Part shown: positions 25,967-35,900 of the stretch, in pieces | How positions within the stretch are numbered: position 1 is the first letter of the stretch | Layout of the letters: every line of letters begins with the position of its first letter | DNA from: Verrucomicrobiia bacterium | GTDB lineage: Bacteria > Verrucomicrobiota > Verrucomicrobiia > Limisphaerales > CAIMTB01 | NCBI GenBank assembly: GCA_019634625.1 | Contig: JAHCBA010000047.1 | Location: 1-49,392 of the forward strand | Direction of reading: 5' to 3' | DNA length: 49,392 bases | Translations under genes and position numbers: made by a program | Notes under the pieces: generated by a model | What the model was told of the DNA's origin: nothing | The model's database searches: none | The model's input: only the letters and a program-made list of their open reading frames with translations

Positions 25967-28900
25967 ATGAGCGCGATGCGAGTGACGGCGGGGCGAGGAG
26001 CCATCCGTGGTGTGGCGGTGGTGGCATTGGCATTGGTGCTGATGGGGGTCGGGGCGTCGGGTTGGGCGCAGGGGACGACAGGCGGGAGCGGGAACGAGGA
26101 GGAGCGGCGTCCGCGGGTCGTGTTCCTGATCGGGGAGGACGAGTATTTCACGTGGGAGACGCTGCCGGTGTTTGCGGAGGAGGAGATCCGGTCGCGGGGA
26201 TTCGAGGTGCGGGTGATCCACGCGGACCCGGGGTTCAAGCATCGGTTTCCGGGGTTGATGGAAGCGATGGACGGGGCGGATCTGCTGGTGGTCAGCGTGC
26301 GGCGGCGGGCGTTGGCGCCGGAGGCGCTGGAGACGGTGCGGCGGCATGTGGCGGAAGGGCGGCCGCTGGTGGGATTGAGAACGGCGAGCCATGCGTTTGC
26401 GCCGCGGGGCGACGAGGCGCGGCATGGGGCGTCCTGGGAGACCTTCGATCCGGAAGTGCTGGGTGGGAATTATCGCGGACATCATGGGTCGGGTCCGGTG
26501 ACGGCACTGCGGGCGGCGCCCGAGGGGGAGGGACATCCGGTGCTGGCGGGGATCGACTGGACGGGGGAGACGAGCGTGGGATCGCTGTACCGGGTGCGTC
26601 CTCTGGGGGAGGGGGCGCGTCCGCTGGTGGTGGGGGCGATTCCGGGTCAGCCGGAGGAACCGGTGGCGTGGCTGAACCTGGCTGGGCCGCGCCAGGCGAG
26701 GGTGTTCTACACGTCGCTGGGGCATCCGGAGGACTTCAAGAGGGCGGCGTTCCGGCGGTTGCTGTTGAACGGGATGTTCTGGGCGATGGGGCGGGCGGTG
26801 CCTGAGGCGGGGGTGGGGGCCGGGTCGGGGGAAGCGCGATATGAGCGGTTGAAGCCGGCGGCACCGCCGTTGGAACCGGCGGAGAGTGCGCGGCGGTTCA
26901 CGGTGGGGGACGGACTGGAGTGGGAGCTGCTGTTGAGCGAGCCGCGAATCGCGCAGCCGTTGCACATCAGTTTCGATGAGCGGGGGCGGCTGTGGCTGGT
27001 GGAGTACCGGCAGTATCCGGAGCCGGCGGGACTGACGTTGGTGAGTCACGATCAGTTCTGGCGGGCGGTGTACGACCGGGTGCCGCCGCCGCCGCCGAAC
27101 CACTTCCGGGGGAGGGACCGGATTTCGATCCACGAGGACACCGACGGCGACGGGCGGTATGACCGGCACACGGTGTTTGTGGACGGGTTGAACATTGCCA
27201 CGGCGGTGGCGGTGGGGCGGGGCGGGGTGTGGGTGTTGAACCCGCCGTACCTGTTGTTCTATCCGGATCGCGACGGGGACGATGTGCCGGACGGGGATCC
27301 CGAGGTGCATCTGGAGGGATTCGGACTGGAGGACACGCATTCCGTGGTGAACAGCCTGACCTGGGGTCCGGACGGATGGCTGTACGCGGCGCAGGGCAGC
27401 ACGGTGTCGGGGCGGGTGCGGCGTCCGGGGAGCGACGACGAGCCGGTGCACACGCTGGGGCAGAACATCTGGCGGTATCATCCGGAGCAGCGCCGGTACG
27501 AGGTGTTTGCGGAGGGCGGGGGGAATGCGTTCGGGTTGGAGATCGACGATCGGGGGAGGATTTTCTCGGGTCACAACGGCGGGAACACGCGGGGTTTCCA
27601 CTATGTGCAGGGCGGGTATTTGCAGAAGGGGTTCGAGAAGCACGGGCAGCTTTCGAATCCGCATGCGTTCGGGTACTACCCGATGATGAGCCACCCGAAC
27701 GTCGAGCGGTTCACCCACACCTTCGTGATCTACGGAGGGGCGGCGTTGAGCGGGGCCTTTGACGGGCGGTTGTTCGGGGTGGAACCGATGCAGGGACGGG
27801 TGGTGATGAGCGAGGTCCAGAGGGAGGGATCGACGTTTCGGACACGGGATGTGGGCCATGCGGTGGTGTCGTCGGATCCGTGGTTCCGGCCGGTGGACAT
27901 CAAGCACGGGCCGGACGGCGCGTTGTATGTGGCGGACTGGTACGACTTCCAGATCAACCACTGGCGCAATTACCAGGGGAACATGGATGCGGGGAACGGC
28001 CGGGTGTACCGGCTGCGCGAGGCCGGGGGGCGGCCGGTGCGGGCGGAGGATTTGGGACGGGCCAGCGGGACCCGGCTGGTGGCATTGCTGTCCGATCCGA
28101 ACCGGTGGGTGCGGCACACGGCGTTGCGGGTGTTGGGGGACCGGCGGGACCGGTCGGTGACGGCGATGTTGCGGGAGGGATTGCGGTCGATCGACGGGCC
28201 GCGGGCGCTGGAGCATCTCTGGGCGTTGCACGCGGTGGGCGGGCTGGATGGCGAGGCGGCACGGGCAGGATTGCGCCATGGGCAGGCGGCGGTGCGGGAG
28301 TGGACGGTGCGGTTGCTGGGGGATGAAGGACGGGTGCCCGAGGGGTTGTTTCCCGGGGTGCTGGCGCTGGCGGCCGGGGAGTCCAATCCGGAAGTGCGTC
28401 TTCAACTGGCGGCCACGGCGCGGCGGTTGCCGACGGATCAGGCGATGGCCCTGGTGAGGGGGTTATTGGACAGGGCGGAGGATGCGGACGATGCGCGCCA
28501 GCCGTTGATGGTGTGGTGGGCGATCGAGGCCCACGCGGCGGAGCGGGGGGCGGTGATGGCGTTGATGGACACGGCGACGACCTGGGACCGTCCGCTGGTG
28601 CGGCGGCATCTCTTGGAGCGGATCATGCGGCGGTACGCGATGCCGGGGACGCCGGAGGACTTGATGACCTGCGCGGAGTGGCTGAGGCGGGCACCGCATG
28701 CGGAGGCGCGGGCGCGGTTGGTGGCGGGATTCGAGCAGGCGTTCCGGGATCGCAGTCTGGCGGGGTTGCCGGGGCCGCTGGTGGAGGAATTGGCGAAGGC
28801 CGGGGGCGGCTCGCTGGCCCTGCAGTTGCGGACGGGGCGGCGCGAGGCGCTGGGTGCGGCGCTGGGGCAGGTGATCGACGAGGGGGGGGACGGAGGGCAG

Positions 28901-29758
28901 CGGGTGCAGGTGATCCAGACGCTCGGGGAACTCAGGGAGGTTGGGGCGATCCCGTCCCTGATGACCGCGGTGGATTCGTCCCGTGAACCGGTCCGGGTGG
29001 CCGCCCTGGCTGCGCTGTCGGGGTTCGACCGTCCGGAGATCGGGACGGCGGTGGTGGCGAGACTGGGCGATGAGGGGTGGGCGACACCGGCGACACGGAC
29101 GGCGGCTCTGAGTCTGTTGACGGCGCGGCCGGGATGGTCGGTGCAACTGGTGGAGGCGGTCGGGGCGGGCCGGGTGGACCCGGGTTGGGTGACGTTGGAT
29201 TGGGCGAGGCGGATGGTCCGGCACCGGGATGAGGGGTTGCGGGAGAGGATTGCGCGGCGCTGGCCGGAGGCGCAGCGGCCGGTGGACACGGAGAAGGACG
29301 GGGAGATTGCGCGGTGGGTGCGGGTTATTCGCGGAGGGTCCGGGGATCCGTACCGGGGCAAGGTGCTGTTCCGGGCCGCGTGCGGGAGCTGCCATCGGTT
29401 GTTTCATGATGGGGGGGACATCGGGCCGGATCTGACACCGTTCCGGCGGGACGACCTGGAGAACCTGCTGCTGGGGATTGTGAATCCGAGTGTGGAGATC
29501 CGGGAGGGGTACGAGAACCTGCTGGTGGAGACGCGGGACGACCGGTCGTTGAGCGGATTCCTGGTGCGGCAGGACGAGCGGGTGCTGGTGATGCGCGGCC
29601 TGGACGGGCAGGACGTGGTGTTGAGGCGCGACGAGATTGCGGAGATGCGGGGCACGGGGATGTCGCTGATGCCGGAGGGGCTGCTGGACGGGATGGAAGA
29701 CCAGGAGATCCGCGACCTGTTCGCCTACCTGCGGAGCAGTCAGCCGCTGGCGAATTGA
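25967..29758 (+). CDS. ThuA / PVC membrane-bound dehydrogenase / HEAT / haem c fusion
   Basis: A 1263-residue exported protein. A signal peptide (about 1-35) is followed by a ThuA-like domain (47-270: VVFLIGEDEYFTWETL ... RVFYTSLGHPEDF), a putative membrane-bound dehydrogenase beta-propeller domain of the PVC type (about 300-690: FDERGRLWLVEYRQYPEPAG, DTDGDGRYDRHTVF, KHGPDGALYVADWYDFQINH), a HEAT-repeat-like alpha region (about 700-1100) and a C-terminal haem domain with C1139-G-S-C-H1143 and GPDLTPFRRDDLENLLLGI. The domain order is known in Planctomycetota and Verrucomicrobiota, where such proteins are thought to oxidise sugars or polyols in the periplasm. Substrate and electron acceptor unknown. 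Alternative start: ATG at 25976. Confidence 0.9.
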   Translation: MSAMRVTAGRGAIRGVAVVALALVLMGVGASGWAQGTTGGSGNEEERRPRVVFLIGEDEYFTWETLPVFAEEEIRSRGFEVRVIHADPGFKHRFPGLMEAMDGADLLVVSVRRRALAPEALETVRRHVAEGRPLVGLRTASHAFAPRGDEARHGASWETFDPEVLGGNYRGHHGSGPVTALRAAPEGEGHPVLAGIDWTGETSVGSLYRVRPLGEGARPLVVGAIPGQPEEPVAWLNLAGPRQARVFYTSLGHPEDFKRAAFRRLLLNGMFWAMGRAVPEAGVGAGSGEARYERLKPAAPPLEPAESARRFTVGDGLEWELLLSEPRIAQPLHISFDERGRLWLVEYRQYPEPAGLTLVSHDQFWRAVYDRVPPPPPNHFRGRDRISIHEDTDGDGRYDRHTVFVDGLNIATAVAVGRGGVWVLNPPYLLFYPDRDGDDVPDGDPEVHLEGFGLEDTHSVVNSLTWGPDGWLYAAQGSTVSGRVRRPGSDDEPVHTLGQNIWRYHPEQRRYEVFAEGGGNAFGLEIDDRGRIFSGHNGGNTRGFHYVQGGYLQKGFEKHGQLSNPHAFGYYPMMSHPNVERFTHTFVIYGGAALSGAFDGRLFGVEPMQGRVVMSEVQREGSTFRTRDVGHAVVSSDPWFRPVDIKHGPDGALYVADWYDFQINHWRNYQGNMDAGNGRVYRLREAGGRPVRAEDLGRASGTRLVALLSDPNRWVRHTALRVLGDRRDRSVTAMLREGLRSIDGPRALEHLWALHAVGGLDGEAARAGLRHGQAAVREWTVRLLGDEGRVPEGLFPGVLALAAGESNPEVRLQLAATARRLPTDQAMALVRGLLDRAEDADDARQPLMVWWAIEAHAAERGAVMALMDTATTWDRPLVRRHLLERIMRRYAMPGTPEDLMTCAEWLRRAPHAEARARLVAGFEQAFRDRSLAGLPGPLVEELAKAGGGSLALQLRTGRREALGAALGQVIDEGGDGGQRVQVIQTLGELREVGAIPSLMTAVDSSREPVRVAALAALSGFDRPEIGTAVVARLGDEGWATPATRTAALSLLTARPGWSVQLVEAVGAGRVDPGWVTLDWARRMVRHRDEGLRERIARRWPEAQRPVDTEKDGEIARWVRVIRGGSGDPYRGKVLFRAACGSCHRLFHDGGDIGPDLTPFRRDDLENLLLGIVNPSVEIREGYENLLVETRDDRSLSGFLVRQDERVLVMRGLDGQDVVLRRDEIAEMRGTGMSLMPEGLLDGMEDQEIRDLFAYLRSSQPLAN

Positions 29759-29788
29759 GATCGGGCCATCCTTCGTGTGAGGGCAAGG

Positions 29789-29973
29789 CTGGGTTGACGA
29801 CGGTGCATCCCCAGGTTGTCGGCACCGAGCCAGCGAATCGGAGGGACGAGCTCTGCGAGTCCTCGATCCAACGCTCCACACCGTTGCGGCCTCGTGGAAC
29901 TCGGCCCTCCGAAGCGCCGTTTGGCGGAGTTTGCACCTCTACCCACAGCTCCGGGATGCACTGGGTTGACGAC
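29789..29973. mobile_element. R4 insertion with 13-bp direct repeats
   Basis: CTGGGTTGACGAC occurs at 29789-29801 and again at 29961-29973, exactly at the two ends of repeat element R4 (one base shared with the right terminus). This is what a target-site duplication would look like and is the best evidence here that the element family moves or moved. Confidence 0.65.
29802..29961 (-). repeat. Palindromic intergenic element, copy R4
   Basis: About 160 bp with both termini kept (GTGCATCC at left, CTCCGGGATGCAC at right) and the inner inverted repeat TCGGAGGGACGAG / CTCGGCCCTCCGA. Orientation opposite to R1-R3. It fills most of the gap between the dehydrogenase gene and uvrB. Confidence 0.9.
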
Positions 29974-30041
29974 CTTCCCATTGGCTGCGGTTGGGGATCT
30001 CGAGTGGATTCCGGCGGCTCGCCTGGGGCTGGGGCGGCGGG

Positions 30042-30047
30042 TAGGGT
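30042..30047 (+). promoter_or_regulatory. -10-like TAGGGT of uvrB, leaderless type
   Basis: TAGGGT ends exactly 6 bp before the GTG start of uvrB. No good -35 hexamer is seen 16-18 bp upstream. The context GGGTAGGGT is shared with the promoter at 25949-25954. Confidence 0.45.
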
Positions 30048-30053
30048 GCGGGG

Positions 30054-32093
30054 GTGCGATTCGAACTGGAGGCACCGTACGAGCCGGCGGGGGACCAACC
30101 GGCGGCGATCGAGGCGTTGACGGCGGGGTTGGAGAAGGGGCACCGGCACCAGGTGCTGCTGGGGGTGACGGGCTCGGGGAAGACGTTCACGGTGGCGAAC
30201 GTGATCCAGCAGGTGCAGCGGCCGACGCTGGTGATCTCGCACAACAAGACGCTGGCGGCGCAGTTGTACGCGGAGTTCAAGGGGTTCTTCCCGCGGAACG
30301 CGGTGGAGTATTTCGTGAGCTACTTCGACTTCTACCAGCCGGAGGCGTACCTGCCGCGGACGGACACGTTCATCGAGAAGGATTCGAGCATCAACGAGAA
30401 CATCGAGCGGCTGCGGCTTTCGACGATGAGTTCGCTGCTGTCGCGGCAGGACACGATCGTGGTGGCGAGTGTGTCGTGCATTTACGGCATTGGGAGCAAG
30501 GACGACTACGAGGCGATGTTGTTTCCGGTGGTGACCGGGGCGGAGATGAGCCGGGAGACCCTGCTGGGGCGGCTGGTGGATCTGCAATACAGCCGGAACG
30601 ACATCGCCTTCGAGCGCGGGGAATTCCGGGTGCGTGGGGACACGGTCGAGTTGCGGCCGGCGGCGAGCGAGGACGCGGTGCGGATCGAGTTTTTCGGGGA
30701 CCAGGTGGAGCGGATCACGCGGTTCGAGCCGCTGACGGGGCAGGCGACGGAGACGCTGACGGCGCTGACGATTTTCCCCGGGAAGCAGTTTGTCACGCCG
30801 CTGGACAAGATGAAGCGGGCGATCCTGACCATCCGGGAGGAGTTGGGGGAGCGGGTCGCGTGGTTCGAGAAGCACGGGAAGCTGATCGAGGCGCAGCGGA
30901 TCAAGATGCGGACGGAGTACGATCTGGAACAGATGGAGGAGCTGGGGTTCTGCTCGGGGATCGAGAACTATTCGCGGCACATTGCGGCGCGGCCACCGGG
31001 GTCGCGGCCGTTCTGCATCATCGACTTCTTTCCGAGGGACTACCTGCTGGTGATTGATGAATCGCACGCGACGGTGCCGCAGATCGGGGGGATGTACGCG
31101 GGGGACATGGCGCGGAAGAAGGTGCTGGTCGATCACGGGTTCCGGTTGCCGAGCGCGCTGGACAACCGGCCGTTGGGGTTCGAGGAGTTCCAGGGGATGC
31201 AGCCGGACACGCTTTATGTGAGTGCGACGCCCGGGGCGCGGGAGATGGAGTGGGCCGGGGGGCGGGTGGTGGAGCAGATTGTGCGACCGACCGGACTGGT
31301 GGATCCGGAGGTGGTGGTGCGCCCCCTGAAGGGTCAGATCGACGACCTGATCGAGGAGGCCCGACGCTGTGTGGAGGCGGGGGAACGGGTGCTGGTGACA
31401 ACGCTGACGAAGCGGACGGCGGAGGAGTTGACGGATTACCTTCGGGACCTGGGGATCCGGGTGCGGTATCTGCACAGCGAGATCGATGCGATCGAGCGGG
31501 TGGAAATCCTGAGGGCGCTGAGGAAGGGGGAGTTCGACGTGCTGGTGGGGATCAATCTGCTGCGGGAGGGCCTGGACCTGCCGGAGGTGGCGCTGGTGGC
31601 GATTCTGGATGCGGACAAGGAGGGCTATCTGCGGTCCACGACGAGTCTGATGCAGACGGCGGGGCGGGCGGCGCGGCATCTCAAGGGGCGGGTGATTCTC
31701 TATGCGGACGTGCGGACAGGGAGCATCGACCGGTTCCTGACGATTTCGGCGCACCGGAGGCAGCGGCAGCTCGACCACAACCGGGAACACGGGATCGTGC
31801 CGCGGAGCGTGCAACGGGCGGTCGAGGAGGGATTGGCGCCGGGACAGGCGGAGAATTCGCGGGCGATCGGGGTGATCCGGGATGCGGGCGGGAACTACGA
31901 CGTGGTGGAGACCCTCCGGGAACTCGAGGCGGAGATGATCGAGGCGTCGAACGGGCTCGAGTTCGAGAAGGCGGCCCTGTTGCGGGACCAGATCCAGGCG
32001 CTGAAGCAGGGGAGTGGGTTGGGAGGCGACGGGGGAGGGGGGCGTGAGATGACGTATCCGAAGGGGCGCGGACGGAGGGGCAAACGACGATGA
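30054..32093 (+). CDS. uvrB: Excinuclease ABC subunit B
   Basis: A 679-residue DNA-damage recognition helicase of nucleotide excision repair; it is loaded by UvrA at lesions and recruits UvrC. The Walker A motif GVTGSGKT is at residues 37-44; the damage-inserting beta-hairpin region reads YFDFYQPEAYLP; the DEAD-like box is VIDESH; helicase motif VI is in TAGRAARH; and the C-terminal UVR domain, which binds UvrC, has LEAEMIEASNGLEFEKAALLRDQI. Length is usual. The start is a GTG at 30054 with no Shine-Dalgarno, but a TAGGGT hexamer 6 bp upstream. Its stop overlaps the next start as ATGA. Confidence 0.97.
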   Translation: MRFELEAPYEPAGDQPAAIEALTAGLEKGHRHQVLLGVTGSGKTFTVANVIQQVQRPTLVISHNKTLAAQLYAEFKGFFPRNAVEYFVSYFDFYQPEAYLPRTDTFIEKDSSINENIERLRLSTMSSLLSRQDTIVVASVSCIYGIGSKDDYEAMLFPVVTGAEMSRETLLGRLVDLQYSRNDIAFERGEFRVRGDTVELRPAASEDAVRIEFFGDQVERITRFEPLTGQATETLTALTIFPGKQFVTPLDKMKRAILTIREELGERVAWFEKHGKLIEAQRIKMRTEYDLEQMEELGFCSGIENYSRHIAARPPGSRPFCIIDFFPRDYLLVIDESHATVPQIGGMYAGDMARKKVLVDHGFRLPSALDNRPLGFEEFQGMQPDTLYVSATPGAREMEWAGGRVVEQIVRPTGLVDPEVVVRPLKGQIDDLIEEARRCVEAGERVLVTTLTKRTAEELTDYLRDLGIRVRYLHSEIDAIERVEILRALRKGEFDVLVGINLLREGLDLPEVALVAILDADKEGYLRSTTSLMQTAGRAARHLKGRVILYADVRTGSIDRFLTISAHRRQRQLDHNREHGIVPRSVQRAVEEGLAPGQAENSRAIGVIRDAGGNYDVVETLRELEAEMIEASNGLEFEKAALLRDQIQALKQGSGLGGDGGGGREMTYPKGRGRRGKRR

Positions 32094-32494
32094 CCGAGAG
32101 CGGGGCATGGGACGAGGCGCTGATGCGCCGAATGGAGGCGTTGGGGGTGGCTCCGGCGGACTTCGATGAAACGTTCGTGCGATCCAGCGGGCACGGGGGT
32201 CAGAACGTGAACAAGACCTCGACCTGCGTGGTGCTGGTGCATCGGGCCACCGGCACCCAGGTGCGATGTCAGGACACGCGCCAGCAGGGGCGCAACCGGG
32301 CGCTCGCCTGGCGCCTCATGATCGAGAAGCTCGAGGCCGAGCGGGTGAGGCGGGCGGATGAGGAGCGGGCTCGACGGGAGAAGCAGCGTCGCCGCAACCG
32401 GCCGCGGAGCCGTCGATCCAAGGCGCGCATCCTGGCCGACAAGGCGCGGCGCGGGGAGAAGAAGGCGGGACGACGCCCGGTGGGAACGGACTGA
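32090..32494 (+). CDS. Release-factor-like GGQ protein
   Basis: A 134-residue protein consisting of the catalytic domain of class I release factors without stop-codon recognition domains. The GGQ tripeptide that triggers peptidyl-tRNA hydrolysis is at 36-38 in SSGHGGQNVNKTSTCVVL, followed by the usual RCQDTRQQGRNRALAWRL helix and a lysine/arginine-rich tail (about 95-134) that may bind rRNA. It resembles ArfB/YaeJ-like or other release-factor-like rescue proteins that free stalled ribosomes. It is translationally coupled to uvrB. Function as ribosome rescue factor is inferred. Confidence 0.88.
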   Translation: MTESGAWDEALMRRMEALGVAPADFDETFVRSSGHGGQNVNKTSTCVVLVHRATGTQVRCQDTRQQGRNRALAWRLMIEKLEAERVRRADEERARREKQRRRNRPRSRRSKARILADKARRGEKKAGRRPVGTD

Positions 32495-32594
32495 CCTGGC
32501 CGGGCGTCGTGGGTTCCGGGCGTGGGTCCGCATTCCTGGCGAGCCTGAAGCCTGACGAGAGGGAACTTCCAGCAGATCGGCTTCGTGTACTTCC

Positions 32595-32796
32595 ACCGTT
32601 CAATAATAAGGCAGGCTCTGAGCTATTGACGACGTGACGCGGTCGGGCGCCCACGTTCCGTTCGTTCGGGTTCGTCAATCGTCAATAGTAAAGAGTCTGA
32701 CGTAATGCATTGGTTATAGTCTATAAAACAAGACTGGTTTATTTTCTGGGTCAATAATACTCCGGGTCAATAATAATTAGTCTGTCTTACTATCTG
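32595..32796. other. AT-rich island with short direct and inverted repeats
   Basis: About 200 bp clearly richer in A+T than the rest of the window. It holds a perfect 12-bp direct repeat GGGTCAATAATA (32748-32759 and 32764-32775), a third TCAATAATA at 32600-32608, and a 10-bp inverted repeat CTATTGACGA / TCGTCAATAG (32623-32632 and 32679-32688). No gene is seen. It abuts repeat element R5 precisely where R5 lacks its left terminus. The region 32495-32998 as a whole has no gene. Confidence 0.7.
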
Positions 32797-32929
32797 GTGC
32801 GCGAATCGGAGGGACGAACTCCCCGAGTCCTCAACCCAACGCACTACAGTCTTGCGGTCTTGTGGAACTCGGCCCTCCGAAGCGACGCTTCGCGACGTTC
32901 GCACCTCTCCCCTCGACTTCGGGATGCAC
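32797..32929 (-). repeat. Palindromic intergenic element, copy R5, left end missing
   Basis: The core (ATCGGAGGGACGAACTC ... CTCGGCCCTCCGA) and right terminus (CGACTTCGGGATGCAC) are present, but the left about 35 bp including the terminal repeat are replaced by AT-rich sequence. Confidence 0.85.
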
Positions 32930-32998
32930 GGGGTTTGGGCTGGATGGGTGGTGGGGAGTGACAAGCAGGGGCGAAACCGGGCAGAAGAGGGGCACGCC

Positions 32999-35900
32999 AT
33001 GGCCATGCTTGATTCAGACACCGGGACCGGGAGGAGGACCGGCGGAGGCCGGCAAGGGATTGGGAGTCTGGGCCGGGCGGTGGGGCGGCTGCTTTGGCGA
33101 GGACTTGGATGGGGGGGGGTGGCGTGGGCGGGCGCGGTGGGTGCAGCGGATCTTCCGCCATGGCAGGCAATGGATTACGGGCCGTATCTCACCGCTTCGA
33201 TCGGGATTCCGGGGGCTCGGACCAATATCGCCTACAAGGGCATTGCCGTGAACCTGGGCCGGGCGCACGGCGGCACGGCGAACGAGGCGGTGGTGTTCGA
33301 CACGGATCTGCTGCGGTATGCGGCGGGATGGACGGGGAATTTCGTGGCCCTGAGGGGGTTGGTGTACGACGGGGAACACTGGACCTACCCGAACCTGGAC
33401 GGGACCCCGGTGTTCACGAATCCGGCGGAACCCGGTTGGGCATCGAACGAGGAGGGGTGGGCGGATCCGCGTCCCGAACCGTTCGGACCGCTGCCACGCG
33501 ACTGGGCGCATTGGAAGGGACTTTACCGGCACGGCGGGACGGTGGTGTTTTCGTACACCGTGGGCGAGCGGACGGTGCTCGACCGGCCTTCACTGGAACA
33601 TGGCGGGGCGGGGACGGTGTTCACCCGGTCCCTCGAGGTGGGTGCGGGCGCGCGAGGGCTTCAGGTGCAGGTGGCGGGTGAACCGGGCGGCCGGATCTCC
33701 TTCCGGCGCGTGGCGGATGTGTCCGGGGTGACGGGGGAGGGACCGGCCACCGGGCTATTGGCGATTCTGGGGCGGGAGACGGGAGAGGGGGGGGATGGGG
33801 GCGGTCTGCTGGCGGTGGGTGTCCGGGGCGGGCCGGGCGACGCGCAGTGGCGGACGGGCGGCGACGGGAGACTGCGGCTGGCCATTCCGTCGGGTGCGGT
33901 TTCGCGGTGGAAGCTGTTGATCTGGCGGGGGCCGGAATCGGGGCTGCAGGAATTTGCAGCGCAGGTGGCGGGGACGGCGTCTCCGGAGGAACTGGGGCGG
34001 TACACGCGGGGCGGGCCGGGCTTGTGGCAGCAGGAGTTGGTGACGGCGGGGCGCCTTGGGGCGGAGGAGGGGCCTTACGCGATCGACGAACTGACGGTGC
34101 CCGAGGACAACCCCTGGCGGTCGTGGATGCGGTTCGGGGCGTTGGAATTGTTCCCCGACGGGGACCGGGCCGCGGTGGCGACGTGGAGCGGGGATGTGTG
34201 GATTGTGGGGGGAATTGGAGGAGGCCTCGAGCGGCTGACGTGGCGGCGGATCGCCACGGGATTGTTTCAGCCATTGGGACTCCAGATTGTGGACGGGCGG
34301 ATCTTTGTGCTGGGCCGCGACCAGATCACGCTGCTGCACGATCTCAATGGGGACGGGGAGACCGACTTCTACGAGAACTTCAACAACGACGCGCTGGTCA
34401 GCGAGCATTTCCACGAGTTCGCGGTGGATCTCAAACGGGGTGCGGACGGTGATTTCTACTACGTGAAGTGCGCCCGGCACGCCCTGCCGTCGCTGCATGC
34501 GCAGCATGGGAGTCTGATCCGGGTGTCGCGGGACGGGACGCGGTCGGAGGTGGTGGCCCGCGGGTTTCGGGCGGTCAGCGGGCTGGGGATCGGGCCGGGC
34601 GGGGACTTCACCACCATCGACAACCAGGGCCACTGGATGCCGGCGAACCGGCTCAACTGGGTCCGGGAGGGCGGTTGGTACGGCAACAGTTGGGCGGCGA
34701 ATCCGGACGGGCGTGAGGGTTACGACGAGCCGCTGTGCTGGATGCACAACTTCGTGGACCGGTCGGGCGGGACGCAGTTGTGGGTGCCGACCGACCGCTG
34801 GGGACCCTTGCGGGACCAGTTGATCACGCTGTCCTACGGCATGGGGCAGATGTTCCTGGTGCTGCACGAGCGGGGGGAGGACGGGCGCCGTCAAGGGGCG
34901 GTCACCCGGTTCCCGGTCGAGTTCGACACCGGGATCATGCGGGGCGTGTTTCATCCCTGGAACCGGCAGCTTTACACGGCGGGTCTGTACGGATGGGCCG
35001 GGAACAAGACGCGTCCGGGGGCGTTTGTCCGGATCCGCCACACGGGGCAGCCGTTGCGCATGCCCGACCGCCTGCATATCGCCCGGGACGGGATCGTACT
35101 TGGCTTTAGTGATCCGCTGGACCCGGTCAGCGCAACCGATCCGGGAAACTACGATCTGAAGGCCTGGAACTACCGGTGGTCGGCGCGGTATGGCTCGCCC
35201 GATCTGCGGCTCGACGGGCAGGAAGGGCGCGACACCTGGCGGATTTCGGAGGTCCTCCTGGCTGCGGATCGGAGGACCGTGTTTCTTCGGGTCCCGCAAC
35301 TTCAGCCGGTGATGCAGTGGCACCTGGAGTTCGAGGTGCGCGGGGAGGACGGGGCGCCGGTCCGCAATTTTGTCCACGGGACGATTCACTGGAAGGGGTC
35401 GCGTGAAGGCGCGGAGGTGATCGGTCCGGTGGCGGCGTCGCGACTGGCGGGGGCGGGCATCGGGGCGGATCGGGAGAAGCCGGGGTTGCGGAGGACGGTG
35501 CGTTCCTCTGGCGGAGCGGGCGATGCGCGGGAGGATGTGCAGACGGTGCGGTTGGCCGCGTTGCGGGTGGCGTCCGGGGAATCGCCGTCGGGATTGGTGC
35601 CGCCTGGTCCGTTCCGGGCGCGGTGGGAGGGATTTCTGAATCTGGATCTCAACGATCGGATGACGTTCGAGGTGGAGGGACGGGGCGACGTTCGGCTGCG
35701 GATCGGCGGCGTGTTGGTGCTGGGGGGCCGGGTGGAGGTTGGGGAAGTGCTGTCGGGAGCGCCGGTGGCGTTGTCGGGGGGGCGCAACCCTTTCGAACTC
35801 GAGTATGAGAGTCCGGTCACGGGCGATGCGGTGTGCCGGGTGTACTGGAGGTCGGAACGGCACCCACGGGAACCGATCCCGCCGACGTCCTTCAGTCATG

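Noticed and set aside
25356-26033. A 225-codon minus-strand frame
   Set aside because: It consists of R3, the hexamer arrays and R2 read as protein; duplicated motifs in it come from the repeats.
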